Positions 34,050 to 41,839 of a stretch of 64,000 bases of DNA are shown in pieces; position 1 is the first letter of the stretch, and every line of letters begins with the position of its first letter. This stretch comes from Arthrobacter sp. CAN_C5 (GTDB taxonomy: Bacteria; Actinomycetota; Actinomycetes; Actinomycetales; Micrococcaceae). Under the pieces are notes generated by a model. The model saw only the letters and a list, made by a program, of their open reading frames with translations, was not told the origin of the DNA and ran no database searches. The stretch is from NCBI RefSeq assembly GCF_017875735.1, contig NZ_JAGGMZ010000001.1, positions 2,170,001-2,234,000 on the forward strand, in the 5' to 3' direction. Made by a program: the position numbers and the translations under genes.

Positions 34050-34472
34050 TCGACCGCCCGACCCCGCGGAGATCTGCATGACCGGGCCTGTGTCCGGAAC
34101 TCCCGCTTTCGGCCGGCGTTAACTGAAGGGGTTTTTAATCAGGACCCGGTTGCCGGGAGTTCAGCGGGCCGGTCCAAGACCAAGGCCGCGAGCACCGCCG
34201 CCTAGATCCGACGGAACCGAGGACGTAGGCCGGTGTCGACATGGCAGCCACCGGCTTTTCCTCTGGATCCCCCGCGCAGTACGCCAGATCCATCTCGATC
34301 GCTGCGCTCAGGCAGGTTGCATGGTTTCTTTCACTTGGCGATCGCTGAGGCGCCAAGGTCTCATGTGCGCTGTTGTCGGCGGTGAGGTGCATTGCAACAA
34401 TCGACTGACGATCTGGCACCGCCCAGCGCTACCGTTGTCGACCTGGTACCTACGCCGGACTAAGCCTGGTAC
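34050..34472. other. gap of debris before the NHL relic
   Basis: No supported gene. CTGTTGTCGGCGGTG near 34370 also occurs near 31070 beside the recombinase relic, another hint of shuffled sequence. A minus-strand frame 34135-34419 has no ribosome site. Confidence 0.4.
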
Positions 34473-34487
34473 CTACGCCGGACTAAG
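34442..34487. repeat. two tandem copies of a 23-base unit
   Basis: CCTGGTACCTACGCCGGACT plus AAG occurs at 34442-34464 and again at 34465-34487 without change. The second copy overlaps the end of the NHL relic, so this is a recent local duplication. Confidence 0.85.
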
Positions 34488-34589
34488 CAAAACCAGCCGC
34501 CCGCCGATCATCCACTCTGATACGGCAATGACGCCCATCTTATTGATTGCGATCCCATGGGGGCTTCGAAAGGTGCCGGCTTCAAGTCG
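34473..34589 (-). pseudogene. C-terminal relic of an NHL-repeat (beta-propeller) protein
   Basis: On the minus strand [20 protein letters not shown] then [18 protein letters not shown] and a stop. The PHGIA.n..G.I.VSEW pattern is a typical final blade of an NHL/SMP-30-like propeller. Upstream codons (beyond 34589) lose homology and enter the antisense of ABC relic B. Only about 38 residues remain. Confidence 0.5.
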
Positions 34590-34668
34590 GGGGCGTTCGA
34601 CTACTTTGCCGTTTGGGGCGTTGGGCCAGCCCTCCTCCGTCGATTCGAGCGGAGCGCCCAGTACGGCT

Positions 34669-34770
34669 GCGAAGTCGTCCTGGATGTGATGAAGGAGCTT
34701 GCCTCCACCGGCATGACGATAATTGTCGTGACCCATGAGATGGGTTTTGCCCGTGAGGTCGCCGACTCGC
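34669..34770 (+). pseudogene. ABC transporter ATPase (GlnQ-like) relic B
   Basis: The frame reads [20 protein letters not shown] then [12 protein letters not shown], the region after Walker B up to the H-loop of an amino acid uptake ATPase. After 34770 homology stops abruptly at RALPG. The last 44 bases are identical to relic A at 29627-29670, and the two relics together would cover the C-terminal half of one ATPase. Confidence 0.75.
34727..34770. repeat. 44-base identical segment, copy 2
   Basis: Identical to 29627-29670. Homology to the ATPase family ends exactly at 34770, as expected for a recombination junction. Confidence 0.8.
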
Positions 34771-34886
34771 GAGCCCTACCCGGGCCTTGCGTTGGTGCCG
34801 CGTGACGACGTCACGGGCGGATTGCCGTGTGGATGCGGGCGCGGGTGTGGTTCCCGGGGACGGGACCGGGGTGGATGCGGGGCTGC

Positions 34887-35204
34887 TCATGATCTTCCTT
34901 GCGACGTGGTGTGGGGTGTGGGCCAGCCGGAGCCGGCCGCCGGATCCGTTTCTTCAGTGGGTGCTGAAGAATCGATGGCATTCATTCGGGCTGAGAAGCG
35001 GCGGCCGTCGGCGAGAAGGAGCCCTTGGATGGTGGCTGAGAAATCGTTGATCGTCGCACACATCCAATCGAGTGCGTCGCGGTCCTCGGTGTCGAACGCA
35101 GGGTTTTGACCTGCCTGAATGATCACCGCTGCGACGGCATTCAGGCGGTCCGCCACAGATCGAAGGGTTTCTGGGTGCCGGTCATGGTTTTCGTCCTGCG
35201 GCAT
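34887..35204 (-). CDS. hypothetical protein
   Basis: 105 residues from Met 35204, with AGGAAAGG 7 bases upstream. Mostly helical and acidic: HPETLRSVADRLNAVAAVII, FDTEDRDALDWMCATINDFS, then LLLADGRRFS; the last 30 residues are low-complexity. No membrane helix or known motif. It could be a small cytoplasmic helical bundle. The good ribosome site supports a real gene; family not recognised. Confidence 0.6.
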   Translation of the reverse strand: MPQDENHDRHPETLRSVADRLNAVAAVIIQAGQNPAFDTEDRDALDWMCATINDFSATIQGLLLADGRRFSARMNAIDSSAPTEETDPAAGSGWPTPHTTSQGRS

Positions 35205-35374
35205 GCGGGTGCCTTTCCTGATCCGAACGCATCGGTGTTTTGCCGCTTTGCGGAATGCCCAATGAACAGTCGGGGCTGGATACCAGCGGCTACTTTTCGA
35301 GGGCGGGATGTAACCGCGGAGGGACCCGAGAGGGCCGCCCGGGCTGCCGGCCCGGCTGTGGGCCCTCTCCGCGA

Positions 35375-35629
35375 TCAGGCTTTTTGGTGTCCGCGGGCCA
35401 GGAGGCGGCCGCGGAGGCGGTGGAGGTGGGGCATGATGCCGTAGATCACGATGGGGACCGCGATGGTGGCCAGGACGAAGGTGCGCAGGACCGGGTGAAG
35501 CAGGTCAAGCCACTGCCCGAAGACGAGGTTAATCACGGTCAAGGTCGGAAAGACCGCGATCCAGATCATTAGGGCCAGCTGGTGTTTGGTTGGGGGGGCC
35601 GGGCGGTGCGTGGCGGCGGGGGCGGTCAT
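35375..35629 (-). CDS. small two-helix membrane protein
   Basis: 84 residues from Met 35629 with AGGAG 6 bases upstream. Two membrane helices: LALMIWIAVFPTLTVINLVF at about 18-37 and VLRTFVLATIAVPIVIYGIM at about 47-66, ending in a basic tail. It resembles small uncharacterised membrane proteins often coupled to reductase genes in Actinobacteria. It lies 137 bases downstream of the TrxR-like gene on the same strand, separated by a short tandem repeat. Confidence 0.7.
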   Translation of the reverse strand: MTAPAATHRPAPPTKHQLALMIWIAVFPTLTVINLVFGQWLDLLHPVLRTFVLATIAVPIVIYGIMPHLHRLRGRLLARGHQKA

Positions 35630-35647
35630 GGGTGCTCCTGGGGCTTC

Positions 35648-35745
35648 GTGGGGTTGATCGGTGTGGGGTTGATCGGTGTGGGGTTGATCGGGGTTGATTG
35701 GGGTGGGGGTTGATCGGTGGATGGGGTTGATAAGTGGATGGGGGC
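35648..35745. repeat. short G-rich tandem repeat
   Basis: Units like GTGTGGGGTTGATCG occur three times in a row, followed by degenerate units (GGGTTGATTGG, GGGGTTGATCGGTGG, GGGGTTGATAAGTGG). It fills the gap between the two-helix protein and the TrxR-like gene. Copy number could vary by slippage. Confidence 0.8.
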
Positions 35746-35765
35746 AAGGGTGGGGGTTTTGCGGG

Positions 35766-36695
35766 TTAGAGGCCCAGGTTGAAGGCGCGCACGGCGTCTT
35801 TGATGTCGGCCTCGACCAGGTCGGCGTTGATCGCCATGGCGGCGGCGGATCCTTCCCCGGCTGCGGTGATGACCTGGGCCCGCGGGTTCGCGACGTTGCC
35901 CGCCACCCAGAGGCCGGCAACGGTGGTGAGCCCGGTGCCGTCCTTCACGGGCCAGCCGGCCTCGTCGGTTTCGCAGCCGGCCCCGGTGAGCAGCGCGCTG
36001 TTGGGGACAAAGCGCGGCGGCACGAACACGGCATCCCGGCGGATCAGGCGCCCGTCGTCGAGTTCGACCCCGGCCAGGCGCCCGCCTTCCACCACGACCC
36101 GCCGCACTGTGCCTTCGACGATTCCGATGGCGCGGGCGACCAGCCCGGCGCGTTCGGGCACGCTTAGGGATCCGGGCGGGGCAAACAGGACCAGGTCGTG
36201 AGTCCACTGGCGGATGATCTGGGCATAACGCACCGCGTCGGCGGATCCGCCCAGGACCCCCAGCTGCTGGTCGCGGACCTCGTAGCCGTGGCAGTACGGG
36301 CAGTGCAGCACATCCCGGGCCCACCGGTCGGTAAGGCCCTCGACGGCGGGCAGTTCATCGCGCAGCCCGGTGGCTACGAGCAGGCGCCGGGCCGAGACCC
36401 GCCGGCCGCCGGCCAGCAGCACCTGGAATCCTTCCGGGCCGCAGCGGATCAGCTCCGTTACGGTCCCTTCGAGGATTTCGCCCCCGTAGCCCTTGACCTC
36501 GGCCCGACCGGCGGAGAGCAGCTCGCCCGGGGGCATCCCGTCGGCGGAGAGGAAGCCGTGGAGGTGGGGGGCCGGGGCGTTGCGCGGGGCACCGGAGTCG
36601 ATCACCAGAACCCTGCGGCGGGCCCGGGACAGTACCAGGGCCGCCGAAAGTCCGGCGGCGCTGCCGCCGATAATCACTACGTCATAATCGCTCAT
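35766..36695 (-). CDS. thioredoxin reductase-like FAD/NAD(P) oxidoreductase
   Basis: 309 residues. FAD-binding motif VVIIGGSAAGLSAALVLSRA at about 6-25, redox CPYC in LHCPYCHGYEV at about 130-138, NAD(P)-binding GVLGGSADAVRYA at about 145-157 and FAD motif GLWVAGNVANPRAQVITAAG near 265-284. The CxxC at the TrxR position supports disulfide reductase chemistry, but there is no thioredoxin gene, so the partner is unknown. It is divergent from an XRE-cupin regulator with palindromes between them, and followed by a small membrane protein. Confidence 0.92.
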   Translation of the reverse strand: MSDYDVVIIGGSAAGLSAALVLSRARRRVLVIDSGAPRNAPAPHLHGFLSADGMPPGELLSAGRAEVKGYGGEILEGTVTELIRCGPEGFQVLLAGGRRVSARRLLVATGLRDELPAVEGLTDRWARDVLHCPYCHGYEVRDQQLGVLGGSADAVRYAQIIRQWTHDLVLFAPPGSLSVPERAGLVARAIGIVEGTVRRVVVEGGRLAGVELDDGRLIRRDAVFVPPRFVPNSALLTGAGCETDEAGWPVKDGTGLTTVAGLWVAGNVANPRAQVITAAGEGSAAAMAINADLVEADIKDAVRAFNLGL

Positions 36696-36716
36696 GCCTT
36701 CACGATCTCCGCGGAC

Positions 36717-36791
36717 GGCCTATCCGCCAAGGAACGTTGCCGTTTCCGGGAAACCAGGCACCATCCGGGCCCGTAGGTGATTGGATAGGCC
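36717..36791. promoter_or_regulatory. operator region: nested dyads between TrxR-like and XRE-cupin genes
   Basis: GGCCTATCC (36717-36725) and GGATAGGCC (36783-36791) are perfect 9-base inverted arms. Between them GTTTCC-G-GGAAAC (36742-36754) is a perfect 13-base palindrome. The latter is the best candidate XRE operator; the outer arms could form a DNA loop. Confidence 0.6.
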
Positions 36792-36792
36792 T

Positions 36793-37389
36793 GTGGACGA
36801 TCCAACACCTCTGATCACCGCGACGCTCGACCAGGTCGGGCCCCGGCTGAAACGGCTGCGCACCCGGCGCGGAGTGACTCTGACCGGCCTCGCGGGGACC
36901 ACCGGGATTTCCAAGAGCACGCTCTCCCGCCTGGAAACCGGCCAGCGGCGCCCGACCCTTGAACTGCTCCTGCCCCTGGCCCTGGCCTTCGACGTGCCCC
37001 TGGATGAACTGGTCGGCGCCCCCGACGTCGGAGACCCGCGCATCCGCCTCAAACCCCGCACCGCCAACGGGCGTACCGTCGTCCCGCTGACCCGCCAGCC
37101 CGGAGGCATGCAGGCCTGGAAGATCGTCATCCCCACCTCCAAGGTCGACCCCGAACTGCGGGCCCACGAAGGCTACGAATGGTTGTACGTCCTCTCCGGC
37201 AGCATGCGCCTTGTTCTCGGAGAGCACGACCTGATCCTCGGCCCCGGTGAAGTGGCCGAATTCGACACCCGCCTACCGCACTGGTTCGGCAGCACCGGAG
37301 ACCGGCCGGCAGAAGTACTCAGCGTCTTCGGCGGGCAGGGCGAGCGGATGCACGTCCGCGCGAGATCCACCAAGGGAGAGATCCCATAA
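36793..37389 (+). CDS. XRE-family regulator with cupin domain
   Basis: 198 residues from GTG 36793; TTG 36781 is in frame but lies inside the operator. Helix-turn-helix at about 15-65 (RLKRLRTRRGVTLTGLAGTT, then GISKSTLSRLETGQRRPTLE). A C-terminal cupin (about 105-180) has LRAHEGYEWLYVLSGSMRLV and LGPGEVAEFDTRLPHWFG, which could bind a metal or small ligand. Such proteins control adjacent catabolic or redox genes. It probably regulates the divergent TrxR-like gene. Confidence 0.9.
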   Translation: MDDPTPLITATLDQVGPRLKRLRTRRGVTLTGLAGTTGISKSTLSRLETGQRRPTLELLLPLALAFDVPLDELVGAPDVGDPRIRLKPRTANGRTVVPLTRQPGGMQAWKIVIPTSKVDPELRAHEGYEWLYVLSGSMRLVLGEHDLILGPGEVAEFDTRLPHWFGSTGDRPAEVLSVFGGQGERMHVRARSTKGEIP

Positions 37390-38282
37390 CGCCTTTGCAA
37401 ACCAAGCCATTTATGAGGGCGGGCTGCGAGCTTCAGGCCTGTTCCCACATGTGCCTCTTCGTTGTCGGGACGATGCCCGCTTCCCGGTGTGGGGCACTCC
37501 CCGCAACAGCAACCGGGCAGGACTTCCGTCAACGTCATATGCACTGTTATCGGCCCCCGCGCTCTTTCAATGCAGGTCCGTCCCCATGCCGCTGGCAATC
37601 TTTCGTCATCTGGAGCGCGGAGATCCCTGCCTCGATGGGGTGAGTGTCTGTCCTGCGAATGGCAATGAACGGAGTGACGGTCCGCAGCACTCCGGTAAAG
37701 CCGCCCGTCGTCCGCGAGCCGGCTACCAAATCAAGGCTCCCCGCCGCGGATCATGGCCGGGTATGAGGTCGTACTCCTGGACGAATGGCTCATGGGAGAG
37801 GAGTTCACCGGGGCTTAGGTTCCTTAATCGGGCAGTGGCGGTCCGAGGCGGTGGACGTCCGGCTCGTCGTCCACGATGGTATTCAAGATGGAGGTCACAC
37901 CCAGATTTCCCGCGCCGAAACAACCTGTGGGGGCGGTTTGATCGATGACGGGGACGCTGAGGGTGGTGAATCCATCCACGCTATTCGTAGGCATGAGTCC
38001 CGCAAATCAGTCGTGCCAGGTTGAATCAAGGTGGCCCGCGAGACGGATTTTGGACCGGCTCATGCCACTGCGCGGTCGTTGCGGACCTCGTCCGCGCCTA
38101 TCCGCAACACTGCGGCGTTCCGGCGCTGGCCGGCCCGGGAGGGCAGCCGGGCCGGACACGGGCGAGGCCTATAGGGACGGCGGCCATGCGTCCGAGTGTT
38201 TGGAGCAGCAGTCACCAGCGACCGGCGTGAGGGCGGCCGCGGCGGTCAGCAGGACCCCGGCGCCGCGAGAAAGGAACCCGGT
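37390..38282. other. gap of about 890 bases
   Basis: No supported gene. Frames on both strands have poor starts and no family resemblance. Likely degraded DNA; no repeat or terminator stood out. Confidence 0.4.
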
Positions 38283-38423
38283 ATGGATGACGGAAAGGCC
38301 CAAGAGGGGCGTGCTTACGACATAAAGCAGGCCTTCCACTATCGCCTGCTCCGTCTACACACGGGTAACGTCGAAGAGGTCAAACAGCAGAATCGTCATC
38401 CGGGCGGAGCTGTCCGTCCGTGA
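38283..38423 (+). CDS. possible small protein
   Basis: 46 residues from ATG 38283, with AAAGGA 7 bases upstream. Polar and charged (YDIKQAFHYRLLRLHTGNVE), no known motif. It lies 50 bases before the membrane protein/exporter pair and might be co-transcribed. Support is only the ribosome site and composition. Confidence 0.35.
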   Translation: MDDGKAQEGRAYDIKQAFHYRLLRLHTGNVEEVKQQNRHPGGAVRP

Positions 38424-38474
38424 GCCCGCGATGGTGATTCTCATACCGCAAGAACAGCACCAGCTAGGAGCCGA

Positions 38475-38933
38475 GTGTCAACTCATGCAACGGGAGCAGG
38501 CCCGCGATCGGTCCGCTCCTCAGTACCCGTGCCGACGGCCGCGGTGGTGTGGGGGGTGATTATCGGGGCGGTGCAGGCGGCTTCACCGCTGGCGGTATGG
38601 TGGCTCGCCCCGTCCACTGTCTATGCTCTGGGCCTTGCGGTCATCGCCTCGGTGTATATCGGTTTCGCTGTGGCGGACGGACGTACGAAGGTGCTCGTGG
38701 TGGAAATCGGTGTTGCCGCCGTCTTTGTGGTGGCCGCTGCGACGGCGGTCTCGGGTTCATCCTGGATTTTCGTCGCCTGGTTGGCCGCACACGGGCTGAA
38801 GGATTTGTGGCAGCACCGCACGCAGTTCGTGCGCAACACCCGGTGGTGGCCGCCGTTTTGTGTCACTGTCGACTTCGTCGCCGCGGCAGTTCTTGCAGTA
38901 CTCCTCGTGACTGGAGCAGACTTTCATGCCTGA
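38475..38933 (+). CDS. four-helix membrane protein
   Basis: 152 residues from GTG 38475. Four hydrophobic segments: VVWGVIIGAVQAASPLAVWW, VYALGLAVIASVYIGFAVAD, VVEIGVAAVFVVAAATAV and FCVTVDFVAAAVLAVLLVTG. The loop HGLKDLWQHRTQFVRNTRWW between helices 3 and 4 is distinctive and conserved in uncharacterised actinobacterial proteins as far as I recall. Its end overlaps the start of the MFS exporter by 8 bases, so the two are translationally coupled, perhaps as a helper. Confidence 0.75.
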   Translation: MSTHATGAGPRSVRSSVPVPTAAVVWGVIIGAVQAASPLAVWWLAPSTVYALGLAVIASVYIGFAVADGRTKVLVVEIGVAAVFVVAAATAVSGSSWIFVAWLAAHGLKDLWQHRTQFVRNTRWWPPFCVTVDFVAAAVLAVLLVTGADFHA

Positions 38934-40368
38934 CCGCGGGCCCGGTACGCGCGGCACCACACCCGCCAAGGGCTCACACGCAAGACAGCGCGTCGCCCTG
39001 TTCGTTCTCATCGCGGCGCAGTTCGTGGTGATGCTCGACACCGCAGTCGTGAACGTGGCACTGCCCTCGATCCAAACGGATGTGGGACTCACCCAGACCG
39101 GTGTCGCCTGGGTGGTCAATGCCTACTTCCTGTGCTTCGGGGGATTCCTGCTGTTGTCCGGCCGGGCTGCTGACCTTTTCGGTAGCCGGCGGATGTTCAT
39201 GCTCGGGTCGGCGCTGTTCACAGCCACGACTCTGATGGCCGGGTTGGCGCCCAACGAAACCCTCCTGGTGATCGCAAGGGCCCTCCAGGGGATTAGCGCG
39301 GCGGTTCTGAGCCCGGCCGCGCTCTCCCTTGTTCTACTGCGTTTCCAGGGGACCGGGCGGGCGAAAGCCATGGGCGCCTGGGGCGCCGCATCAGCCGCTG
39401 GGGGCGCGATCGGCGTCTCCGCCGGCGGGCTGGTGACAGCAGCGCTGGGTTGGCAGTGGGTGTTCTTTCTCACCGTCCCGATCACCCTGCTGACCTTCCT
39501 GGCCGCTCCGCTGCTCTTCGCTGCCCCAGCGGGGATGGGAACCCGCCGAAGCTTTGACGCGTGGGGGGCGGCATCCGTGACCGGAGCCGCGCTCTGCCTC
39601 ATCTACGGGACCCTGTCGGTCGCTGAACGAGGATGGTTCTCGATCGAAACCATTGGCGGGGGTGTGGTCGGTGTTGCACTGCTCGGCGCATTCATCCTTA
39701 TCGAGCGCCAGGCCGTTGACCCGATCGTTCCGCTGCAGGTGTTCCGGGAGCGGACAGTGTCGGCCGGCGTGCTCGTCGGGCTTTTGGGAGGAGCCTCGCG
39801 GGTATCGACGTTCTATCTCAGCGCCCTCTATCTGCAGCAGGTACTCGCCCTCAGCCCGGGCACCGCCGGATTCGCGATGGTTCCAACATCAGTAGCCGGA
39901 TTCCTGGTTTCGCTCATGCTGCTTCCCCGTATCATCATGCGGTTGGGTGCGGGACCAACGCTGGTGCTGGGGTTGGCGCTGTTGGCATGCGGGCATTTCT
40001 GGCTCGCCCGCACTCCTGCCGACATCGGATATTGGGTCGATGTCCTGCCGGGGCTCCTCCTGGCCGCGGCAGGAGTAGCCCTGAGCTTCACCCCTTCCAC
40101 GATGGTGATCGCCTCGGGCATCCCGTCGACGCTGACCGGGCTGGCGTCGGGAATGGCGAACGCCAGCTCGCAGATCGGCGGCGCGTTCGGCATCGCAGCC
40201 TTCAGCGCCATTGCGGCGATTGCCACGCAGGCCGCCGGACTTGCCATCGGGTTCCGACACGCCTTCAGTGCCGCAGGAGTCGTTGCGGTGATCGCCGCGG
40301 TCGTCGCGGCCGCCTATCTCCGCCCGGGATCGGGGGCGCCCCCACCCGTGCGGGCAACACCGTCATAG
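38926..40368 (+). CDS. DHA2-type MFS multidrug exporter
   Basis: 480 residues with about 14 helices. VALFVLIAAQFVVMLDTAVV near residue 26, with D..VVNVALPSIQ and GRAADLFGSRRMFMLGS (loop 2-3), are DHA2 (EmrB/QacA-like) signatures; GTGRAKAMGAWGAASAAGGA is the helix 5 motif C region typical of antiporters. It exports drugs in exchange for protons. The relic at 29879 is a related N-terminus. The end overlaps the convergent flavoprotein gene by 6 bases. No regulator adjacent. Confidence 0.92.
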   Translation: MPDRGPGTRGTTPAKGSHARQRVALFVLIAAQFVVMLDTAVVNVALPSIQTDVGLTQTGVAWVVNAYFLCFGGFLLLSGRAADLFGSRRMFMLGSALFTATTLMAGLAPNETLLVIARALQGISAAVLSPAALSLVLLRFQGTGRAKAMGAWGAASAAGGAIGVSAGGLVTAALGWQWVFFLTVPITLLTFLAAPLLFAAPAGMGTRRSFDAWGAASVTGAALCLIYGTLSVAERGWFSIETIGGGVVGVALLGAFILIERQAVDPIVPLQVFRERTVSAGVLVGLLGGASRVSTFYLSALYLQQVLALSPGTAGFAMVPTSVAGFLVSLMLLPRIIMRLGAGPTLVLGLALLACGHFWLARTPADIGYWVDVLPGLLLAAAGVALSFTPSTMVIASGIPSTLTGLASGMANASSQIGGAFGIAAFSAIAAIATQAAGLAIGFRHAFSAAGVVAVIAAVVAAAYLRPGSGAPPPVRATPS

Positions 40369-41406
40369 CTCCCGGGTGATCGCTTCACAAAGGTGACGGG
40401 CATCCGCGCCGACGAAACCCAGCAGGGCGGATCCTCGGTTTCGCTGCCAGGGCCGGCCGATGGTGTACAGGCCGGGCATCGATGTGCATCCTGCCTCGGT
40501 GACGAGATTGCCCGCTCGGTCCCTGATTGCCGGCACGTCGATCCAGCGGTCGTCGGCATGAAAGCCGGTGGCCCAAATGACGGCGTCAGGTCGAAGGATC
40601 GCGCCGTCGGCGAAAGTCATACTGGTAGCGTCAGCACCGATGACACCGGGATGAAGCACAACACCGGCGTTCCGCAGCTGTCGGCGGCTCGTACCAACGA
40701 TCGGCTCCGCTCGGCTGAGGCGCCGACCGATCGGAGTATTCGGCCCGGCGGCGAGGATGCCGCTCCTGTCCAGCCACCAGAAAAGGTCACGACCGAGCAT
40801 TCGTTGCGGAACCGTCCGTGCCCTGGTGCGCTCGGCTAAGTGCACGCTTCTACCTGCCAGCGCAAGTTCCAGCGCGATCTGGAAACCAGAGTTCCCGCCT
40901 CCGACAACGACCACCTTTTCCCCTCGAACCTGGGCCGGATTCCGGTACGCCTGGGAATGGAGTTGCTGGATGCCCGCATCGATGGCCGCCGCGAACGGGG
41001 GCACCCATGGTGTGGAGAATGGGCCGGTGGCGATCACCACCCGGTCAGGGCGGTCAGGGACGCCGCCAACGTCGATGAGGAAGCTCTCGCCATCGTGCCG
41101 GACACTTCGAACGGGCGCCTGCAGTCGGATGTTGAGCTCGTGGGCTTCTGCGTAGTCGCTGAGGTATCGGCTGACCTCGTCCTTTGAGGGATAGCTCCAT
41201 GGGTCCTCGGATGGGAATGGCGAACCAGGCAGGCCTGAATATCGGGCCGGGGTGAAGAGCCTCAAGGAGTCCCACCGCTCCGACCAACTTGCCCCGAGCC
41301 GATCACTGGCGGTGAGGATCACATAGTCCAGACCGGCCGCCTGCAGGTGATAGCCGATCGCGAGACCGGCCTGGCCTGCACCGACGACCACAATGGATTC
41401 GCTCAT
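40363..41406 (-). CDS. FAD/NAD(P) flavoprotein (monooxygenase/ArsO-like)
   Basis: 347 residues. FAD-binding VVVGAGQAGLAIGYHLQAAG at about 6-25, then LGASWSERWDSLRLFTPARY, which is typical of the flavin-monooxygenase-related family, and NAD(P)-binding VVVVGGGNSGFQIALELALA at about 164-183. ATGFHADDRW precedes the C-terminus. These enzymes include ArsO-like proteins and YUCCA-like monooxygenases. It is convergent with the exporter and could oxidise a drug or metabolite. It is not close to the flavoprotein at 47437 beyond family resemblance. Confidence 0.88.
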   Translation of the reverse strand: MSESIVVVGAGQAGLAIGYHLQAAGLDYVILTASDRLGASWSERWDSLRLFTPARYSGLPGSPFPSEDPWSYPSKDEVSRYLSDYAEAHELNIRLQAPVRSVRHDGESFLIDVGGVPDRPDRVVIATGPFSTPWVPPFAAAIDAGIQQLHSQAYRNPAQVRGEKVVVVGGGNSGFQIALELALAGRSVHLAERTRARTVPQRMLGRDLFWWLDRSGILAAGPNTPIGRRLSRAEPIVGTSRRQLRNAGVVLHPGVIGADATSMTFADGAILRPDAVIWATGFHADDRWIDVPAIRDRAGNLVTEAGCTSMPGLYTIGRPWQRNRGSALLGFVGADARHLCEAITREL

Positions 41407-41839
41407 GACGACGCTCCGGACTCCTTCTGGTAGATGGTGCCATCATCCTGCGTGGGACGGTGGATGAGAGTCAGGTTCGGGGTCGCAGCGTCCTTGCCGG
41501 ACGTGTTGCAGCAGTCTCTCACGGTGGGTTTCTTTTCGGGGCCAGGGATGGCATTGCTCGGCGGCAGCAGACGGGAACGGGGGGCCGCGGCGGGTTGACC
41601 GCTGGTTTCGCGTGAAGGCAGCTACCTGCTTCATGCTGTGACGTGCCTCGGCACAGTGCTTGACAGTTCCGCCCACGCGAGGGGCGCTGCCGGACCCGCA
41701 GGTGCAGGTGCGGCTGGCGATATAAAGGTCACCGTCCAAATGCAACCGCTGCGCCTCGGTGCCAAGGGCAGAGTGCAGAGGGCAGAGGGAACACCTGGAA
41801 CCGGAAGAGTCTCCGGGTGTCTTCCCTGGCCCGTCCGGA
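41407..41839. other. gap between the flavoprotein and MMPL genes
   Basis: A minus-strand frame 41443-41745 of 100 residues contains DGDLYIASRTCTCGSGSAPR with Cys residues, but it has no ribosome site and lies in a region of mixed composition; I do not annotate it as a gene. Confidence 0.4.

Noticed and set aside
34802..34814. GTGAC-GAC-GTCAC palindrome
   Set aside because: Isolated in debris with no promoter or gene start near; likely chance.
35648..35745. CRISPR-like array
   Set aside because: Units are adjacent, short and without spacers; a simple tandem repeat.
37390..38282. Several frames of 60-230 codons
   Set aside because: Conflicting frames, poor starts and no motifs.
41443..41745. 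Minus-strand frame with TCTCGSGSAPR and several Cys
   Set aside because: No ribosome site, low-complexity C-terminus and no partner; kept only as a remark on the gap.
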